Source: Comamonas sp. SCN 65-56 (GTDB lineage: Bacteria > Pseudomonadota > Gammaproteobacteria > Burkholderiales > Burkholderiaceae_C). From it: DNA of 64,000 nt. The notes below the pieces were generated by a model. The model saw nothing but the letters and a program-made list of their open reading frames with translations, was not told the origin of the DNA and ran no database searches. Numbering within the stretch: the first letter of the stretch is position 1; every line of letters starts with the position of its first letter. A program made the position numbers and the translations under genes. This document shows, piece after piece, positions 19,053 to 29,025 of the stretch. The stretch covers positions 434,001 through 498,000 of the forward strand of contig NZ_MEDS01000025.1 of the NCBI RefSeq assembly GCF_001724135.1, read 5' to 3'.

Positions 19053-20129
19053 ATGTTCTACCGCGAAAACGGCCAATTCAAGACCAGCTACCGCGCTGAC
19101 CAGCAGATCTTTCCCATCCTGCAGGACCGCGTGGCAGTGCTCGCCGTCGTGGTGTTCGCCTTCGCCGTCGTGCCCTTTATCGCCAGCGAATACCTGTTCG
19201 CCGCCATCCTGATTCCCTTCGTCATCATGTCGCTGGCGGCGCTCGGACTCAACATCCTGGTGGGCTACTGCGGCCAGATTTCACTCGGCGGCGCAGCCTT
19301 CATGGCGGTGGGGGCCTACGGCGCGTACAACTTCATCATGCGGGTGCCGGGCATGCCGCTGGTGCCGGCCATGCTGCTGGGCGGCGCGTGTGCGGCGGCG
19401 TTTGGCGTGGCGTTCGGCCTGCCCAGCCTGCGCATCAAGGGCCTGTACCTGGCGGTGGCGACGCTGGCGGCACAGTTTTTCGCCGACTGGCTGTTCCTGC
19501 GCGTGCGCTGGTTCACGCTGGACAGCGCCTCGGGCGCGGTGGCAATGTCCAATCTTTCGATCATGGGCATCCCGCTGGAATCGAGCCCGGCCAAATACCT
19601 GTTCTGCCTGACGGTGCTGGCGCTGCTGGCGCTGGCCAGCAAGAACCTGGTGCGCGGCGCCATCGGGCGCGAGTGGATGGCGATCCGCGACATGGACGTG
19701 GCCGCCGCGGTGATCGGCATCCGCCCGATGTACGCCAAGCTCACGGCGTTTGCCGTGAGCAGTTTCATTCTGGGCGTGGCCGGCGTGCTCTGGGGCTTTT
19801 TCTACCTGGGTTCGTGGGAGCCGGCGGCGTTCTCGCTCGACGTCTCGCTCAAGCTGCTGTTCATGATCATCATCGGCGGCCTGGGCTCGATCATGGGCAG
19901 CCTGTTCGGCGCGGCCTTCATCATCATCCTGCCCATCGTGCTCACGCGCCTGCTGCCCTGGCTGGCGTCTATCTTCCACGTGGAGATCACCACCACCGCT
20001 GCAACGCACGCGGAGTTCATCATCTTCGGCATGCTGATCGTCTGGTTCCTCATCGTCGAGCCGCATGGCCTGGCGCGGCTGTGGTCCACGGGCAAGCAGA
20101 AAATGCGGTTATGGCCGTTCCCGCATTGA
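19053..20129 (+). CDS. livM: branched-chain/aromatic ABC transporter permease (LivM-like)
   Basis: A 358-residue permease with about ten spans. The conserved GYCGQISLGGAAFMAVGAYG, the PSLRIKGLYLAVATLAAQF stretch and the cytoplasmic coupling region REWMAIRDMDVAAAVIGI are typical of LivM. ATG 19053 (MFYRENGQFKTSYRADQQIF) is chosen because residues upstream in the frame are encoded by the repeat and are not family sequence; no clear Shine-Dalgarno is seen because the repeat abuts the start. Functions with LivH, LivG, LivF and the periplasmic binding protein. Confidence 0.93.
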   Translation: MFYRENGQFKTSYRADQQIFPILQDRVAVLAVVVFAFAVVPFIASEYLFAAILIPFVIMSLAALGLNILVGYCGQISLGGAAFMAVGAYGAYNFIMRVPGMPLVPAMLLGGACAAAFGVAFGLPSLRIKGLYLAVATLAAQFFADWLFLRVRWFTLDSASGAVAMSNLSIMGIPLESSPAKYLFCLTVLALLALASKNLVRGAIGREWMAIRDMDVAAAVIGIRPMYAKLTAFAVSSFILGVAGVLWGFFYLGSWEPAAFSLDVSLKLLFMIIIGGLGSIMGSLFGAAFIIILPIVLTRLLPWLASIFHVEITTTAATHAEFIIFGMLIVWFLIVEPHGLARLWSTGKQKMRLWPFPH

Positions 20130-20182
20130 CACCAATTCCCGGCCTTTTCCCTTCACCCTCGCTCATTCCCAAGGAGACTGAC

Positions 20183-21517
20183 ATGCACCATACGAGGATT
20201 CTTACCAAGCTGGCAGGCACGCTGCTGGCGGCGGCCGGCATTGCCCTCACCGGCGCGCCGGTGCTGGCGCAGGGCGTGTCGCAGTACATGCCGCTGGTGA
20301 CCTACCGCACCGGCCCCTACGGACCGAGCGGCACGCCCGCAGCCAACGGCCTGGACGATTACTACAAGCTCATCAATGCGCGCGGGGGCATCAACGGCGT
20401 CAAGCTCGACTACGAAGAATGCGAAACCGGCTATGACACCGCCAAGACGGTCGAGTGCTACGAACGCATGAAAACCAAGAACGGCGGTGCGGTGGTGTTC
20501 CAGCCCTGGTCCACCGGTGCCACCTTCGCGATCACCGAGAAGGCCGATACCGACAAGATCCCGCTGCTCATCCTCGGCTACGGGCGCGGCGATTCGGCCA
20601 ACGGCAAGGTGTTCAACTGGGTCTTCCCGGTCGGCGGCAACTACGAGGTGGGCGACGACGTGATCCTGCAAGCCATCGGCAAACGCGAGGGCGGCATGGA
20701 CAAGCTCAAGGGCAAGAAAATTGCCCTCGTCTACCACGACAGCCCCTACGGCAAGGAAACGATTCCGCTGATCAAGGTGCGCGCGCAAAAACACGGCTTC
20801 AACCTGATCGAGCTGCCTGTGACGCCGCCAGGTCTGGAACAGAAGGCCACCTGGCTGCAGGTGCGTCGCGACAAGCCAGACTACATCATCCTGCGCGGCT
20901 ACGGCGTGATGACGCCCACGGCGCTCAAGGAGGCGCAGGGCGTAGGCTTCGCACGCGACCGCATGTACGGCTCCTGGTGGGCCGGCGCCGAGACCGACGT
21001 GAAGGACGTGGCCGACGGTGCCAAGGGCTACAACGCGGTGGTGCTGCAAAGCACCGCCAACCGCGACGCCAAGGTGATCAAGGACATCCTCTCCGAGCTC
21101 TACGCCAAGGGGCAGGGCACGGCCAGCAACAAGAGCGAGGTGGGCGACGTGCTCTACGTACGCGGTCTGCTGGCGGCGCTGTTCTCGTCGGAAGCCATCC
21201 GCACCGCGCAGGAGCACTTCAACAAGAAGGGCCAGCGCGTGACCGGTGAGGAAGTGCGCTGGGCGCTGGAGAACCTGGACATCACGCAGGCGCGCATCGA
21301 CGAGCTCGGTTTCAACGGCATTCTGCTGCCGATCAAGACCAGCTGCGCCGACCACATGGGCTCGTACAAGGCGCGCATCTCCACCTGGGACGGCAAGGAG
21401 TGGAAGCTCTCCAGTGACTGGATCGAAGCCGACCGCGGGATCGTCGACGGCGTGGACAACGAGTCCTCGGCCAAGTACGCGGCCGAGCACAAGATCACGC
21501 CCCGCACCTGCCAGTGA
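20183..21517 (+). CDS. ABC transporter periplasmic substrate-binding protein (LivK-like)
   Basis: A 444-residue periplasmic binding protein. A signal peptide is clear (MHHTRILTKLAGTLLAAAGI..., cleavage after VLAQ-type site near residue 31). The mature part has two Peripla_BP_6 lobes, with YDTAKTVECYERMKTKNG and the hinge-region YHDSPYGKETIP. At about 410 mature residues it is longer than amino acid LivJ/K proteins (about 345). This larger class is frequently linked to aromatic acids or other hydrophobic carboxylates. AAGGAG lies ten bases upstream of ATG 20183. It lies between livM and livF in the operon. Confidence 0.93.
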   Translation: MHHTRILTKLAGTLLAAAGIALTGAPVLAQGVSQYMPLVTYRTGPYGPSGTPAANGLDDYYKLINARGGINGVKLDYEECETGYDTAKTVECYERMKTKNGGAVVFQPWSTGATFAITEKADTDKIPLLILGYGRGDSANGKVFNWVFPVGGNYEVGDDVILQAIGKREGGMDKLKGKKIALVYHDSPYGKETIPLIKVRAQKHGFNLIELPVTPPGLEQKATWLQVRRDKPDYIILRGYGVMTPTALKEAQGVGFARDRMYGSWWAGAETDVKDVADGAKGYNAVVLQSTANRDAKVIKDILSELYAKGQGTASNKSEVGDVLYVRGLLAALFSSEAIRTAQEHFNKKGQRVTGEEVRWALENLDITQARIDELGFNGILLPIKTSCADHMGSYKARISTWDGKEWKLSSDWIEADRGIVDGVDNESSAKYAAEHKITPRTCQ

Positions 21518-21582
21518 GCACCGGCGCCCCGCCCGTGGCCCGGTGCCGCGGCGGGCGGCCGGCCTCGCCAGAAGCACGCACC

Positions 21583-22392
21583 ATGCCTGAAACCCCCACC
21601 CTGCTCGACGTCAACGGCATCGAGGTCATCTACAACCACGTGATCCTGGTGCTCAAGGGCGTCTCGCTCACCGTGCCCGCGGGCGCCATCGTCGCCATCC
21701 TCGGCGGCAACGGCGCGGGCAAGACGACCACGCTGCGCGCCGTCTCCAACCTGCTCAAGGGCGAGCGCGGGGAGGTCACCAAGGGCAGCATCGAATACCA
21801 GGGCGCGCGCATCGAAAACCTCACCCCGTCCGAGCTGGTCAAGCGCGGCGTAGTGCAGGTGATGGAGGGGCGCCACTGCTTCGCCCACCTGACGATCGAA
21901 GAGAACCTGCTGACCGGCGCCTACACGCGCACCAGCCGCGCCGAGATCGCGGCCAGCCTGGAGAAGGTCTACGCCTACTTTCCGCGCCTGAAAGAGCGGC
22001 GCAAGAGCCAGGCGGCCTACACCTCGGGCGGCGAGCAGCAGATGTGCGCGATCGGGCGCGCGATCATGAGTAGCCCGACGCTGGTGCTGCTCGATGAGCC
22101 CTCGATGGGCCTGGCGCCCCAGCTCGTCGAGGAAGTCTTCAACATCGTGCGCGACCTCAACACCAAGGAAGGCACGACCTTCCTGCTGGCCGAACAGAAC
22201 ACCCACATGGCGCTGAAATACGCCAGCTACGGCTACATCATGGAAAGCGGTCGCGTGGTGATGGATGGCTCGGCGAGCGAGCTGGCGAGCAACGAGGACG
22301 TCAAGGAGTTCTATCTCGGCGTGGGCGGCGCCGAGCGCAAGAGCTTTCGCGACGTCAAGAGCTACAAGCGGCGCAAACGCTGGCTTGCATGA
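21583..22392 (+). CDS. livF: branched-chain/aromatic ABC transporter ATP-binding protein (LivF-like)
   Basis: The second ATPase of the transporter, 269 residues. Walker A is GGNGAGKTT, the signature is TSGGEQQMCAIGRAIM, Walker B is LVLLDEPSMGLAP and the switch region is FLLAEQNTHMALK. ATG 21583 (MPETPTLLDVNGIEVIYN) is chosen because the family homology starts there; an ATG at 21514, overlapping the binding-protein stop by four bases, is in frame and may drive coupled translation of a 23-residue longer form. Its 3' end is followed by an interspersed repeat copy. Confidence 0.93.
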   Translation: MPETPTLLDVNGIEVIYNHVILVLKGVSLTVPAGAIVAILGGNGAGKTTTLRAVSNLLKGERGEVTKGSIEYQGARIENLTPSELVKRGVVQVMEGRHCFAHLTIEENLLTGAYTRTSRAEIAASLEKVYAYFPRLKERRKSQAAYTSGGEQQMCAIGRAIMSSPTLVLLDEPSMGLAPQLVEEVFNIVRDLNTKEGTTFLLAEQNTHMALKYASYGYIMESGRVVMDGSASELASNEDVKEFYLGVGGAERKSFRDVKSYKRRKRWLA

Positions 22393-22398
22393 ATCATT

Positions 22399-22450
22399 TC
22401 AATAGCTGCAAACGCTTATACAGCAAGGGTTTACAGCCAGTTTGACCTCA
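22399..22450. repeat. interspersed repeat, copy 3
   Basis: TCAATAGCTGCAAACGCTTA, a CAGCAAGGGTT segment, then ACAGCCAGTTTGACCTCAA. A diverged copy between livF and the PaaK-like ligase. Confidence 0.6.
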
Positions 22451-22475
22451 AACAACCAATGGAAAGACCCGCGCC

Positions 22476-23729
22476 ATGACCGAGTTTTACGACGCGCTCG
22501 AAACCCGCTCGCAGGATGAGCGCGAAGCCGCACACATGGCCGCGCTGGCACGGCAGGTGGCGCACGCGCAGCAGCATTCAAGCGCCTTCGCACAAATCCT
22601 GCAGGGGGTCGACGCCAGAGCCGTCACCAGTCGCGCCGCCCTGGCCCATCTGCCCGTCACGCGCAAATCCGAACTGCATCAACGCCAGCACACCGCCCGC
22701 GCCGCCGGCGCCGACGCCTTCGGCGGTTTTGCCGCGCACGGCTGGGGCGAGCACATGCCGCGCGTCTTCGCCAGCCCCGGCCCGATCTACGAACCCGAAG
22801 GCACGGCGCGCGACTACTGGCGCATGGCCCGCGCCCTCTTCGCGGCCGGCTTTCGCCGCGGCGAGCTCGTGCACAACTGCTTTTCCTACCACTTCGTGCC
22901 GGCCGGCTCGATGATGGAAACCGCCGCGCACGCGCTCGGCTGCACGGTGTTTCCCGGCGGCACCGGCCAGACCGAGCAGCAGGTGCAGGCCATCGCCGAT
23001 CTCAAGCCTGCGGGCTACATCGGCACGCCGAGCTTTCTCAAGATCATCCTGGAGAAAGCCACCGAGATGGGCGTCGCGCTGCCCAGCCTGACCAAGGCAC
23101 TGGTCTCGGCCGAAGCCTTCCCGCCCTCACTGCGCGACTGGCTGGCGCAGCAGGGCGTGCAGGGCTATCAGTGCTACGGCACCGCTGATCTGGGCCTGAT
23201 CGCCTATGAGACCGAGGCGCGCGAGGGTCTGGTGCTCGATGAAGGCGTGATCGTCGAAATCGTGCGCCCCGGCACCGGCGACCCGGTCCCCGAGGGCGAG
23301 GTGGGCGAGCTGGTCGTCACCACGCTTAACCCCGACTACCCGCTGATCCGCTTTGCCACGGGCGACCTCTCCGCCGTTCTGCCCGGCCCCTGCCCCACCG
23401 GGCGCAGCGCCACGCGCATCAAGGGCTGGATGGGGCGCGCGGACCAGACCACCAAGGTGCGCGGCATGTTCGTGCACCCTGAGCAGATCGCCGAGGTCGC
23501 CAAGCGCTTTCCCCAGGTTCTCAAGGCGCGCCTGGTGGTCAGCGGCGAGATGGGGCGCGACGACATGACCCTGCACGTCGAAACCCGCGAGACCGCTGCG
23601 GGCCTGGCCGATCAGCTCGCCGATACGCTGCGCGAAGTCACCAAGCTGCGCGGCGAGGTGGCGATGGTCGCGCCCGGCAGCCTGGCCAACGACGGCAAGG
23701 TGATCGAGGACGCGCGCAGCTACAAGTGA
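22476..23729 (+). CDS. PaaK-like (phenylacetate-CoA ligase family) adenylating enzyme
   Basis: A 417-residue member of the compact phenylacetate-CoA ligase branch of ANL enzymes. The characteristic features are YIGTPSFLKIILEKA, LVSAEAFPPSLRDWL, the QCYGTADLGLIAYE adenylate-binding motif, a TTLNPDYPLIRFATGDLSA hinge region and a C-terminal KVRGMFVHPEQI domain. It differs from the genuine paaK at the right edge of the window and from the long-chain-type ligase that opens this operon. Substrate unknown; the context is activation of an aromatic acid brought in by the preceding ABC transporter. Confidence 0.88.
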   Translation: MTEFYDALETRSQDEREAAHMAALARQVAHAQQHSSAFAQILQGVDARAVTSRAALAHLPVTRKSELHQRQHTARAAGADAFGGFAAHGWGEHMPRVFASPGPIYEPEGTARDYWRMARALFAAGFRRGELVHNCFSYHFVPAGSMMETAAHALGCTVFPGGTGQTEQQVQAIADLKPAGYIGTPSFLKIILEKATEMGVALPSLTKALVSAEAFPPSLRDWLAQQGVQGYQCYGTADLGLIAYETEAREGLVLDEGVIVEIVRPGTGDPVPEGEVGELVVTTLNPDYPLIRFATGDLSAVLPGPCPTGRSATRIKGWMGRADQTTKVRGMFVHPEQIAEVAKRFPQVLKARLVVSGEMGRDDMTLHVETRETAAGLADQLADTLREVTKLRGEVAMVAPGSLANDGKVIEDARSYK

Positions 23730-23773
23730 CAGTTCTGTAAAATGGCGGGTTTTGCACACTTCGCACACTGACC

Positions 23774-24268
23774 ATGTCCAATCAAAACGACGAACACCAA
23801 GGCTTTGTCCTCGCGCTGCTGGTGGCGCTGGTGTTGTTCGTGCTCCTGTTTGTCTTCTCCATCGTCTTCACCCGCATCGGCCACAAGGCCAGCGCGCCAG
23901 CAGTCGCCGCCGCGCCCGTGGCCGTGGTGATTGCCGACGATGCCGCCCAGGTGGTGGTGCAGGACGGCGTGGTGAAGTTCTACTTTGCCAGTGGCAAGGC
24001 CGATGTGGCCGATGGCGGCTCACAGGCGCTGGCCGTGATCGTCGAAGGCGTCAAGGCAGGCAAGACGGCCGTCGTCAGCGGTTTTCACGACACCACCGGC
24101 AGCCAGCAAGTCAATGAAGAGCTGAGCAAGCAGCGCGCCATTGCCGTGCGTGATGCGCTTCTGGCGCTGGGTGTGCAGGAAAGCAGCGTAGAGCTGCGCA
24201 AGCCTGAAAACACGGCGGTCGCAGGCAACCCGGCCGAGGCGCGGCGCGTCGAAGTCACGCTGCAATAG
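23774..24268 (+). CDS. OmpA-family protein with N-terminal membrane anchor
   Basis: A 164-residue protein with one hydrophobic segment (about residues 12-35) and no signal cleavage site. A C-terminal OmpA/MotB-like peptidoglycan-binding domain (about 65-164) follows, with VKFYFASGKADV and the final NPAEARRVEVTLQ. The NxxLSxxRAxxVxxxL motif is present as NEELSKQRAIAVRDAL. Probably an inner-membrane anchored periplasmic protein that binds peptidoglycan; its specific role is unknown. It is followed by a strong bidirectional terminator. Confidence 0.88.
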   Translation: MSNQNDEHQGFVLALLVALVLFVLLFVFSIVFTRIGHKASAPAVAAAPVAVVIADDAAQVVVQDGVVKFYFASGKADVADGGSQALAVIVEGVKAGKTAVVSGFHDTTGSQQVNEELSKQRAIAVRDALLALGVQESSVELRKPENTAVAGNPAEARRVEVTLQ

Positions 24269-24290
24269 TCCGCGCAACTCGCCAAAAAAG

Positions 24291-24316
24291 TGGCGGCCAA
24301 TGGCCGCCATTTTTTT
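24291..24316. terminator. bidirectional rho-independent terminator
   Basis: An 8-bp perfect stem, TGGCGGCC / GGCCGCCA, with a 3-base loop, followed on the plus strand by seven T residues and preceded by a run of A residues (24284-24289) that serves the minus strand. It lies between the convergent ompA-like and nitroreductase genes; the T run touches the nitroreductase stop codon. Confidence 0.9.
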
Positions 24317-24972
24317 CAGGCCACCCAGCCCCGCAATTGCCCCCACTCCTGCCACGGCGCACGCGGCGTGCGCAGGGTGTTGATGGGCGCGTCCGTGTCC
24401 TCGTAGCCCAGCGCCAGGCCACAGGCGATTTCATAAGGCTCGGGCAACTGCAGCACGGGCGCCAGCACGCTGCGATAGCGCCGCCAGAAACCCTGGGGGC
24501 AGCTCGCCAGTCCATGCTGCACCGCCAGCAGCATGAGCGACTGCAGATAGATGCCCAGGTCCGTCCACTGCGGCAACCCCATGCGACGGTCCACGCAGAT
24601 CAGCACCCCGACCGGCGCGCCAAAGAAGGCGGCATTGCGGCCAAAGTGCACCAAGCGCCCGGCCTTGTCCTCGCGCGCCAGGCCCACGGTGGCGTACATC
24701 GCCTCGGCATTGGCAAAACGGCGCGTGCGGTAGGGCTCCCACAGGCTGGGCGGGTAGTGGCCACCATCTTCCCCGTCAGAGCGCGCGGCAGTGGCCACCA
24801 CCGCGGCCAGGGGTTCGCCCGTCAGCGCCAGCACGCGCCAGGGCTGCAGATTGCCCCCCGAGGCGGCGCGCGCCGCCTGTTCCAGCAGGTCTTGCACCAG
24901 TTGCGCAGGCAAGGGGGTAGACAGAAACGCGCGCACCGAGCGACGCGCCCTCAGGGCCTGTTGCACATCCAT
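24316..24972 (-). CDS. nitroreductase family FMN oxidoreductase
   Basis: A 218-residue FMN-dependent oxidoreductase. It starts with MDVQQALRARRSVRAF, a typical nitroreductase N-terminus with the RRSxRxF phosphate-binding motif, then AARAASGGNLQPWRV and, towards the C-terminus, LGYEDTDAPINTLRTPR. It is related to the YdjA/NfnB-like subfamilies that use NAD(P)H; the physiological substrate is unknown. ATG 24972 is preferred to the in-frame GTG at 24987. The gene stands alone: it converges on ompA, with a 300-bp upstream gap. Confidence 0.88.
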   Translation of the reverse strand: MDVQQALRARRSVRAFLSTPLPAQLVQDLLEQAARAASGGNLQPWRVLALTGEPLAAVVATAARSDGEDGGHYPPSLWEPYRTRRFANAEAMYATVGLAREDKAGRLVHFGRNAAFFGAPVGVLICVDRRMGLPQWTDLGIYLQSLMLLAVQHGLASCPQGFWRRYRSVLAPVLQLPEPYEIACGLALGYEDTDAPINTLRTPRAPWQEWGQLRGWVA

Positions 24973-25272
24973 CGTGGGTCCATTCACCAGTCAATCGTTC
25001 CAGGCACACGCAGCCATGCGAGGGCCATCCAAAGAGGCCACGGCAGGTGCATGCCAAGGCATGGGAGGGGTCGATTCTGGCATCACCGCCGCTCGTGCGG
25101 TCCAGACAAAGCAAAACCATTGATCGCCGCCAGCGCATGCTGGACAATGGCGCTCGGCGCTCGATGGAAGGGACCGCAGCCCAAGCCATGGAAAAGCCGG
25201 AGTTTCCTCGTGCTTCACCGGCCTTCCCCGGGCGCCGCCGTAAGCACAATTCAGACAAGGAGACTCACCACC
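24973..25272. other. 300-bp intergenic region
   Basis: The gap between divergent genes. No protein, RNA gene or repeat copy could be supported. The AAGGAG ribosome site of the downstream gene is near 25257. Promoters for both flanking genes presumably lie here. Confidence 0.4.
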
Positions 25273-25659
25273 ATGAATCTGCAATACCAGCTCAAGGCAG
25301 GCAGCTACTACCTCTACGACATGCGCGAGGCACCGAGCAAGGTGACGGGCGAGCGCCGCTTCAAGCTCAAGACGGACATGGTCGCCATTGCCTTTGACGT
25401 GCAGACGGGCGAAGTGCACCGCCACGGCAACCCCACGCGCATCCAGTCCTGGGCACAGACCCAGCGCCGGCGCCTGCGCGCTGCCGGAGCCCTGCTGCAA
25501 GCCAACGACATCGTCGTCGTCTCCGGCCCGCTGCCGGTGGACGAACTCAACAAATGCCTGGGCATCCACGGCTACTGCCGGCGCCTGCTCAAACGCCTGG
25601 CCACACTGCCACACGGCAAACTGCAGCGCAAGCCGGCCGACTGGAAGAAGGCGGCGTAA
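25273..25659 (+). CDS. conserved hypothetical protein, 128 residues
   Basis: A basic, soluble protein (MNLQYQLKAGSYYLYDMREA...) with no signal peptide or membrane span, and a lysine/arginine-rich tail. I do not recognise a family. Supports for a real gene are an AAGGAG site ten bases upstream, codon bias like its neighbours, and a compact length with a well-spaced start. The C-terminal basic region (RRLLKRLATLPHGKLQRKP) could contact nucleic acid, but this is speculation. Confidence 0.65.
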   Translation: MNLQYQLKAGSYYLYDMREAPSKVTGERRFKLKTDMVAIAFDVQTGEVHRHGNPTRIQSWAQTQRRRLRAAGALLQANDIVVVSGPLPVDELNKCLGIHGYCRRLLKRLATLPHGKLQRKPADWKKAA

Positions 25660-25670
25660 GCACTACCCGC

Positions 25671-26135
25671 TCACGCGTCGCCCTCGTCACCCTCCCGGGC
25701 AGCCTGTTCATGCTTGACCACCGTCACCGGCACCGTCGCATCACGCACCAGCGCCTGGGAGACTGAGCCCAGCAGGGCGCCGCGCAGGCCGCTCATGCCG
25801 CGGGCGCCCACCACAATCAGTCCGCAGCCGCAGTCGTCGGCCATGTCCGCCAGCGTGGCCGCGGGCGAACCGAGTGCGATTTCGGTCTCGCATGCCATCC
25901 CCGCACTCTTGGCCAGCGTCAGCGCCGACGCCATCAAGTGCTGCCCGGCCTCCACGCTCGCCTGCGCAATCACGTCGGCATCGCGCGTCGCCAGCTCCAG
26001 AAAGGACGCCTCCTCCTGCACATGACCGAGCACCAGCGTGGCCTGCAAACCATGCTCGCGCACCAGGGCAATCGCATGGTGCACCGCGTCCAGCGCGAGT
26101 TCAGAGCCATCCACCGCCACCAGAATTCTCAGCAT
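25671..26135 (-). CDS. universal stress protein (UspA family)
   Basis: A 154-residue single-domain universal stress protein. It begins MLRILVAVDGSELA, and the C-terminal ATP-binding signature G-x2-G-x9-G-S is complete in VVGARGMSGLRGALLGS, so it belongs to the nucleotide-binding branch. ATG 26135 is chosen over ATGs at 26141 and 26147 because a GGAG lies six bases upstream of it. It is divergent from tgt across about 80 bp. Confidence 0.9.
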   Translation of the reverse strand: MLRILVAVDGSELALDAVHHAIALVREHGLQATLVLGHVQEEASFLELATRDADVIAQASVEAGQHLMASALTLAKSAGMACETEIALGSPAATLADMADDCGCGLIVVGARGMSGLRGALLGSVSQALVRDATVPVTVVKHEQAAREGDEGDA

Positions 26136-26172
26136 CGCCATCTCCATCGCTTGTCGGTTGATGCCAGTGTAG

Positions 26173-27387
<1,215 letters not shown>

Positions 27388-27499
27388 AGAAGGCGCGCCA
27401 ATCCCTCCAGATTGGCAATCCTTGACATTTTGTCTGGGCTTTCAGGTGCAAACAGCAGACAATGGCAAACTTGTGTAGCCCCCAAGGCTGCGCACTGCC

Positions 27500-29014
27500 A
27501 TGCCCACCGTGCGCGCCCTTGGCGCCCACACCCTCTACTGCGATTTGCACGCGCAAATGTCTTTTTGGCCCGCTCCCATGACCACCAGACCCATGCTCGT
27601 GCACGAGCATGGGCTGCTGTTTGCGTTCATGTTCGCCGCCTGCCTGGCAGGCATCGCCACGCGGCCCGTCGCCTTCATGGCCAGCTTCTGGCCGGCCAAT
27701 GGCCTGCTGCTGGGGCTGATGCTGCGCAATCCGACCTGGAGCAAGACGCCCCTGGCATGGCTGTCAGCGTGGCTGGGCTTCATTGCCGCCGATGCCCTCA
27801 CCGGCGCCAGTCTGGAACGCAACCTGGTGATCAACACCATCAACCTGGTGGCAGTGCTCGTCGGCTGGCTGTTCCTGGTGCGCCAGGGCCCGGCCACGCT
27901 GGGCTTTCGTCGCCAGCGCTCGGTCCTCATCATCCTGGTCGGCTGCGTGCTTGCCGCCATCACCGGAGCGCTGCTGAGCAGTCTGAATCGCGATCTATTT
28001 TTTTCCACCACAGGCTGGCAGACCTTCGCCATCTGGGGCAGCGGCGAGCTCTACAACCTGGTCCTGTGCCTGCCCGTGGTGCTGGCGGCGCCGCGCGGCT
28101 GGATCTGGCAGTGGCGCGGCAGCCGGGTTCTGCAGCCGCTGGGCAGATTCCGGGGCTTGCCGCTGCTGGCGTTGATCGCCTCCGAAGCGGCGGCGTTTGC
28201 GCTCCAGGGCCCAGGTGCGCTGGTGTTTGCCGTCCCCGCGCTGGTGTGGTGCGCGATGACGTATGGCGTGTTTCTCGTGTCGGTGCTGAACCTGCTGGTC
28301 GGCCTGTGGAGTACCGCCGCACTGGTGCTGCTGGGTCTGAGCCTGACGCCGGAGCAATTGCTGGACACCATATCGTTTCGCGTCGGCGTGGCCTTGCTGT
28401 CGCTGGCGCCGCTGGCGGTGGCCACCGCGCACGCGCTGCACGCACAGGCACTGCAAATCCTGCACCGCGCTGTCAACCACGATTTCCTCACCGGTGCGCT
28501 GTCGCGCCGCGCCCTGATGGAGCGCGGCGCGCAGCAGCTGCAACGCCTGCAGCGCGAGAACACACCCGTCGCCGTGCTGATGTTTGACATGGACTATTTC
28601 AAGCAGGTCAACGACCGCTGGGGTCATGCCCAGGGCGACATCGTGCTGCAGCAGTTTGCCCAGCTCATCCAGCGCAATCTGCGCCCCGGCGAATTGTTCG
28701 GGCGCATCGGCGGCGAGGAATTCGCGCTGCTGCTGCCGCATGCCACGCATGCCGCTGCCCAGGCGGTGAGCGAGCGCCTGTGCGCCCAGTTGCGCGAACA
28801 CCGCTTCACCACCGACGGCGGCGAGAGCTTCGGCGTCACCATGAGCGTGGGCTTGCACGCGGGCACGCCCGCCGACACGCCCTACGCCATGAACGAACTG
28901 CTGGCGCGCGCCGACGCCGCGCTCTACCACGCCAAGACGAGCGGCCGCAACCAGGTACAAAGCTTCGACCCCACCGCGATGACGCCGCTGCGCCACGGCG
29001 AGATCAGGGCCTAG
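27500..29014 (+). CDS. diguanylate cyclase with MASE1-like membrane sensor
   Basis: A 504-residue protein with an N-terminal region of about eight membrane spans (residues 35-310), resembling MASE1, and a C-terminal GGDEF domain (about 335-495) that makes cyclic di-GMP. The metal and substrate residues are intact in FDMDYFKQVND and GRIGGEEFALLL. The inhibitory I-site normally reads R-x-x-D five residues before GGEEF; here it is RPGE, so product inhibition may be weak. The start is uncertain: ATGs at 27500, 27557 and 27578 are possible. The stop is followed by 11 bp before the convergent zinc-ribbon gene. Confidence 0.92.
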   Translation: MPTVRALGAHTLYCDLHAQMSFWPAPMTTRPMLVHEHGLLFAFMFAACLAGIATRPVAFMASFWPANGLLLGLMLRNPTWSKTPLAWLSAWLGFIAADALTGASLERNLVINTINLVAVLVGWLFLVRQGPATLGFRRQRSVLIILVGCVLAAITGALLSSLNRDLFFSTTGWQTFAIWGSGELYNLVLCLPVVLAAPRGWIWQWRGSRVLQPLGRFRGLPLLALIASEAAAFALQGPGALVFAVPALVWCAMTYGVFLVSVLNLLVGLWSTAALVLLGLSLTPEQLLDTISFRVGVALLSLAPLAVATAHALHAQALQILHRAVNHDFLTGALSRRALMERGAQQLQRLQRENTPVAVLMFDMDYFKQVNDRWGHAQGDIVLQQFAQLIQRNLRPGELFGRIGGEEFALLLPHATHAAAQAVSERLCAQLREHRFTTDGGESFGVTMSVGLHAGTPADTPYAMNELLARADAALYHAKTSGRNQVQSFDPTAMTPLRHGEIRA

Positions 29015-29025
29015 GAGCGACAGGC

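Noticed and set aside
24337-25659. Long plus-strand frame across the nitroreductase gene and the following gap
   Set aside because: The nitroreductase on the opposite strand has clear FMN motifs. Only the part from 25273 has its own ribosome site and is kept.
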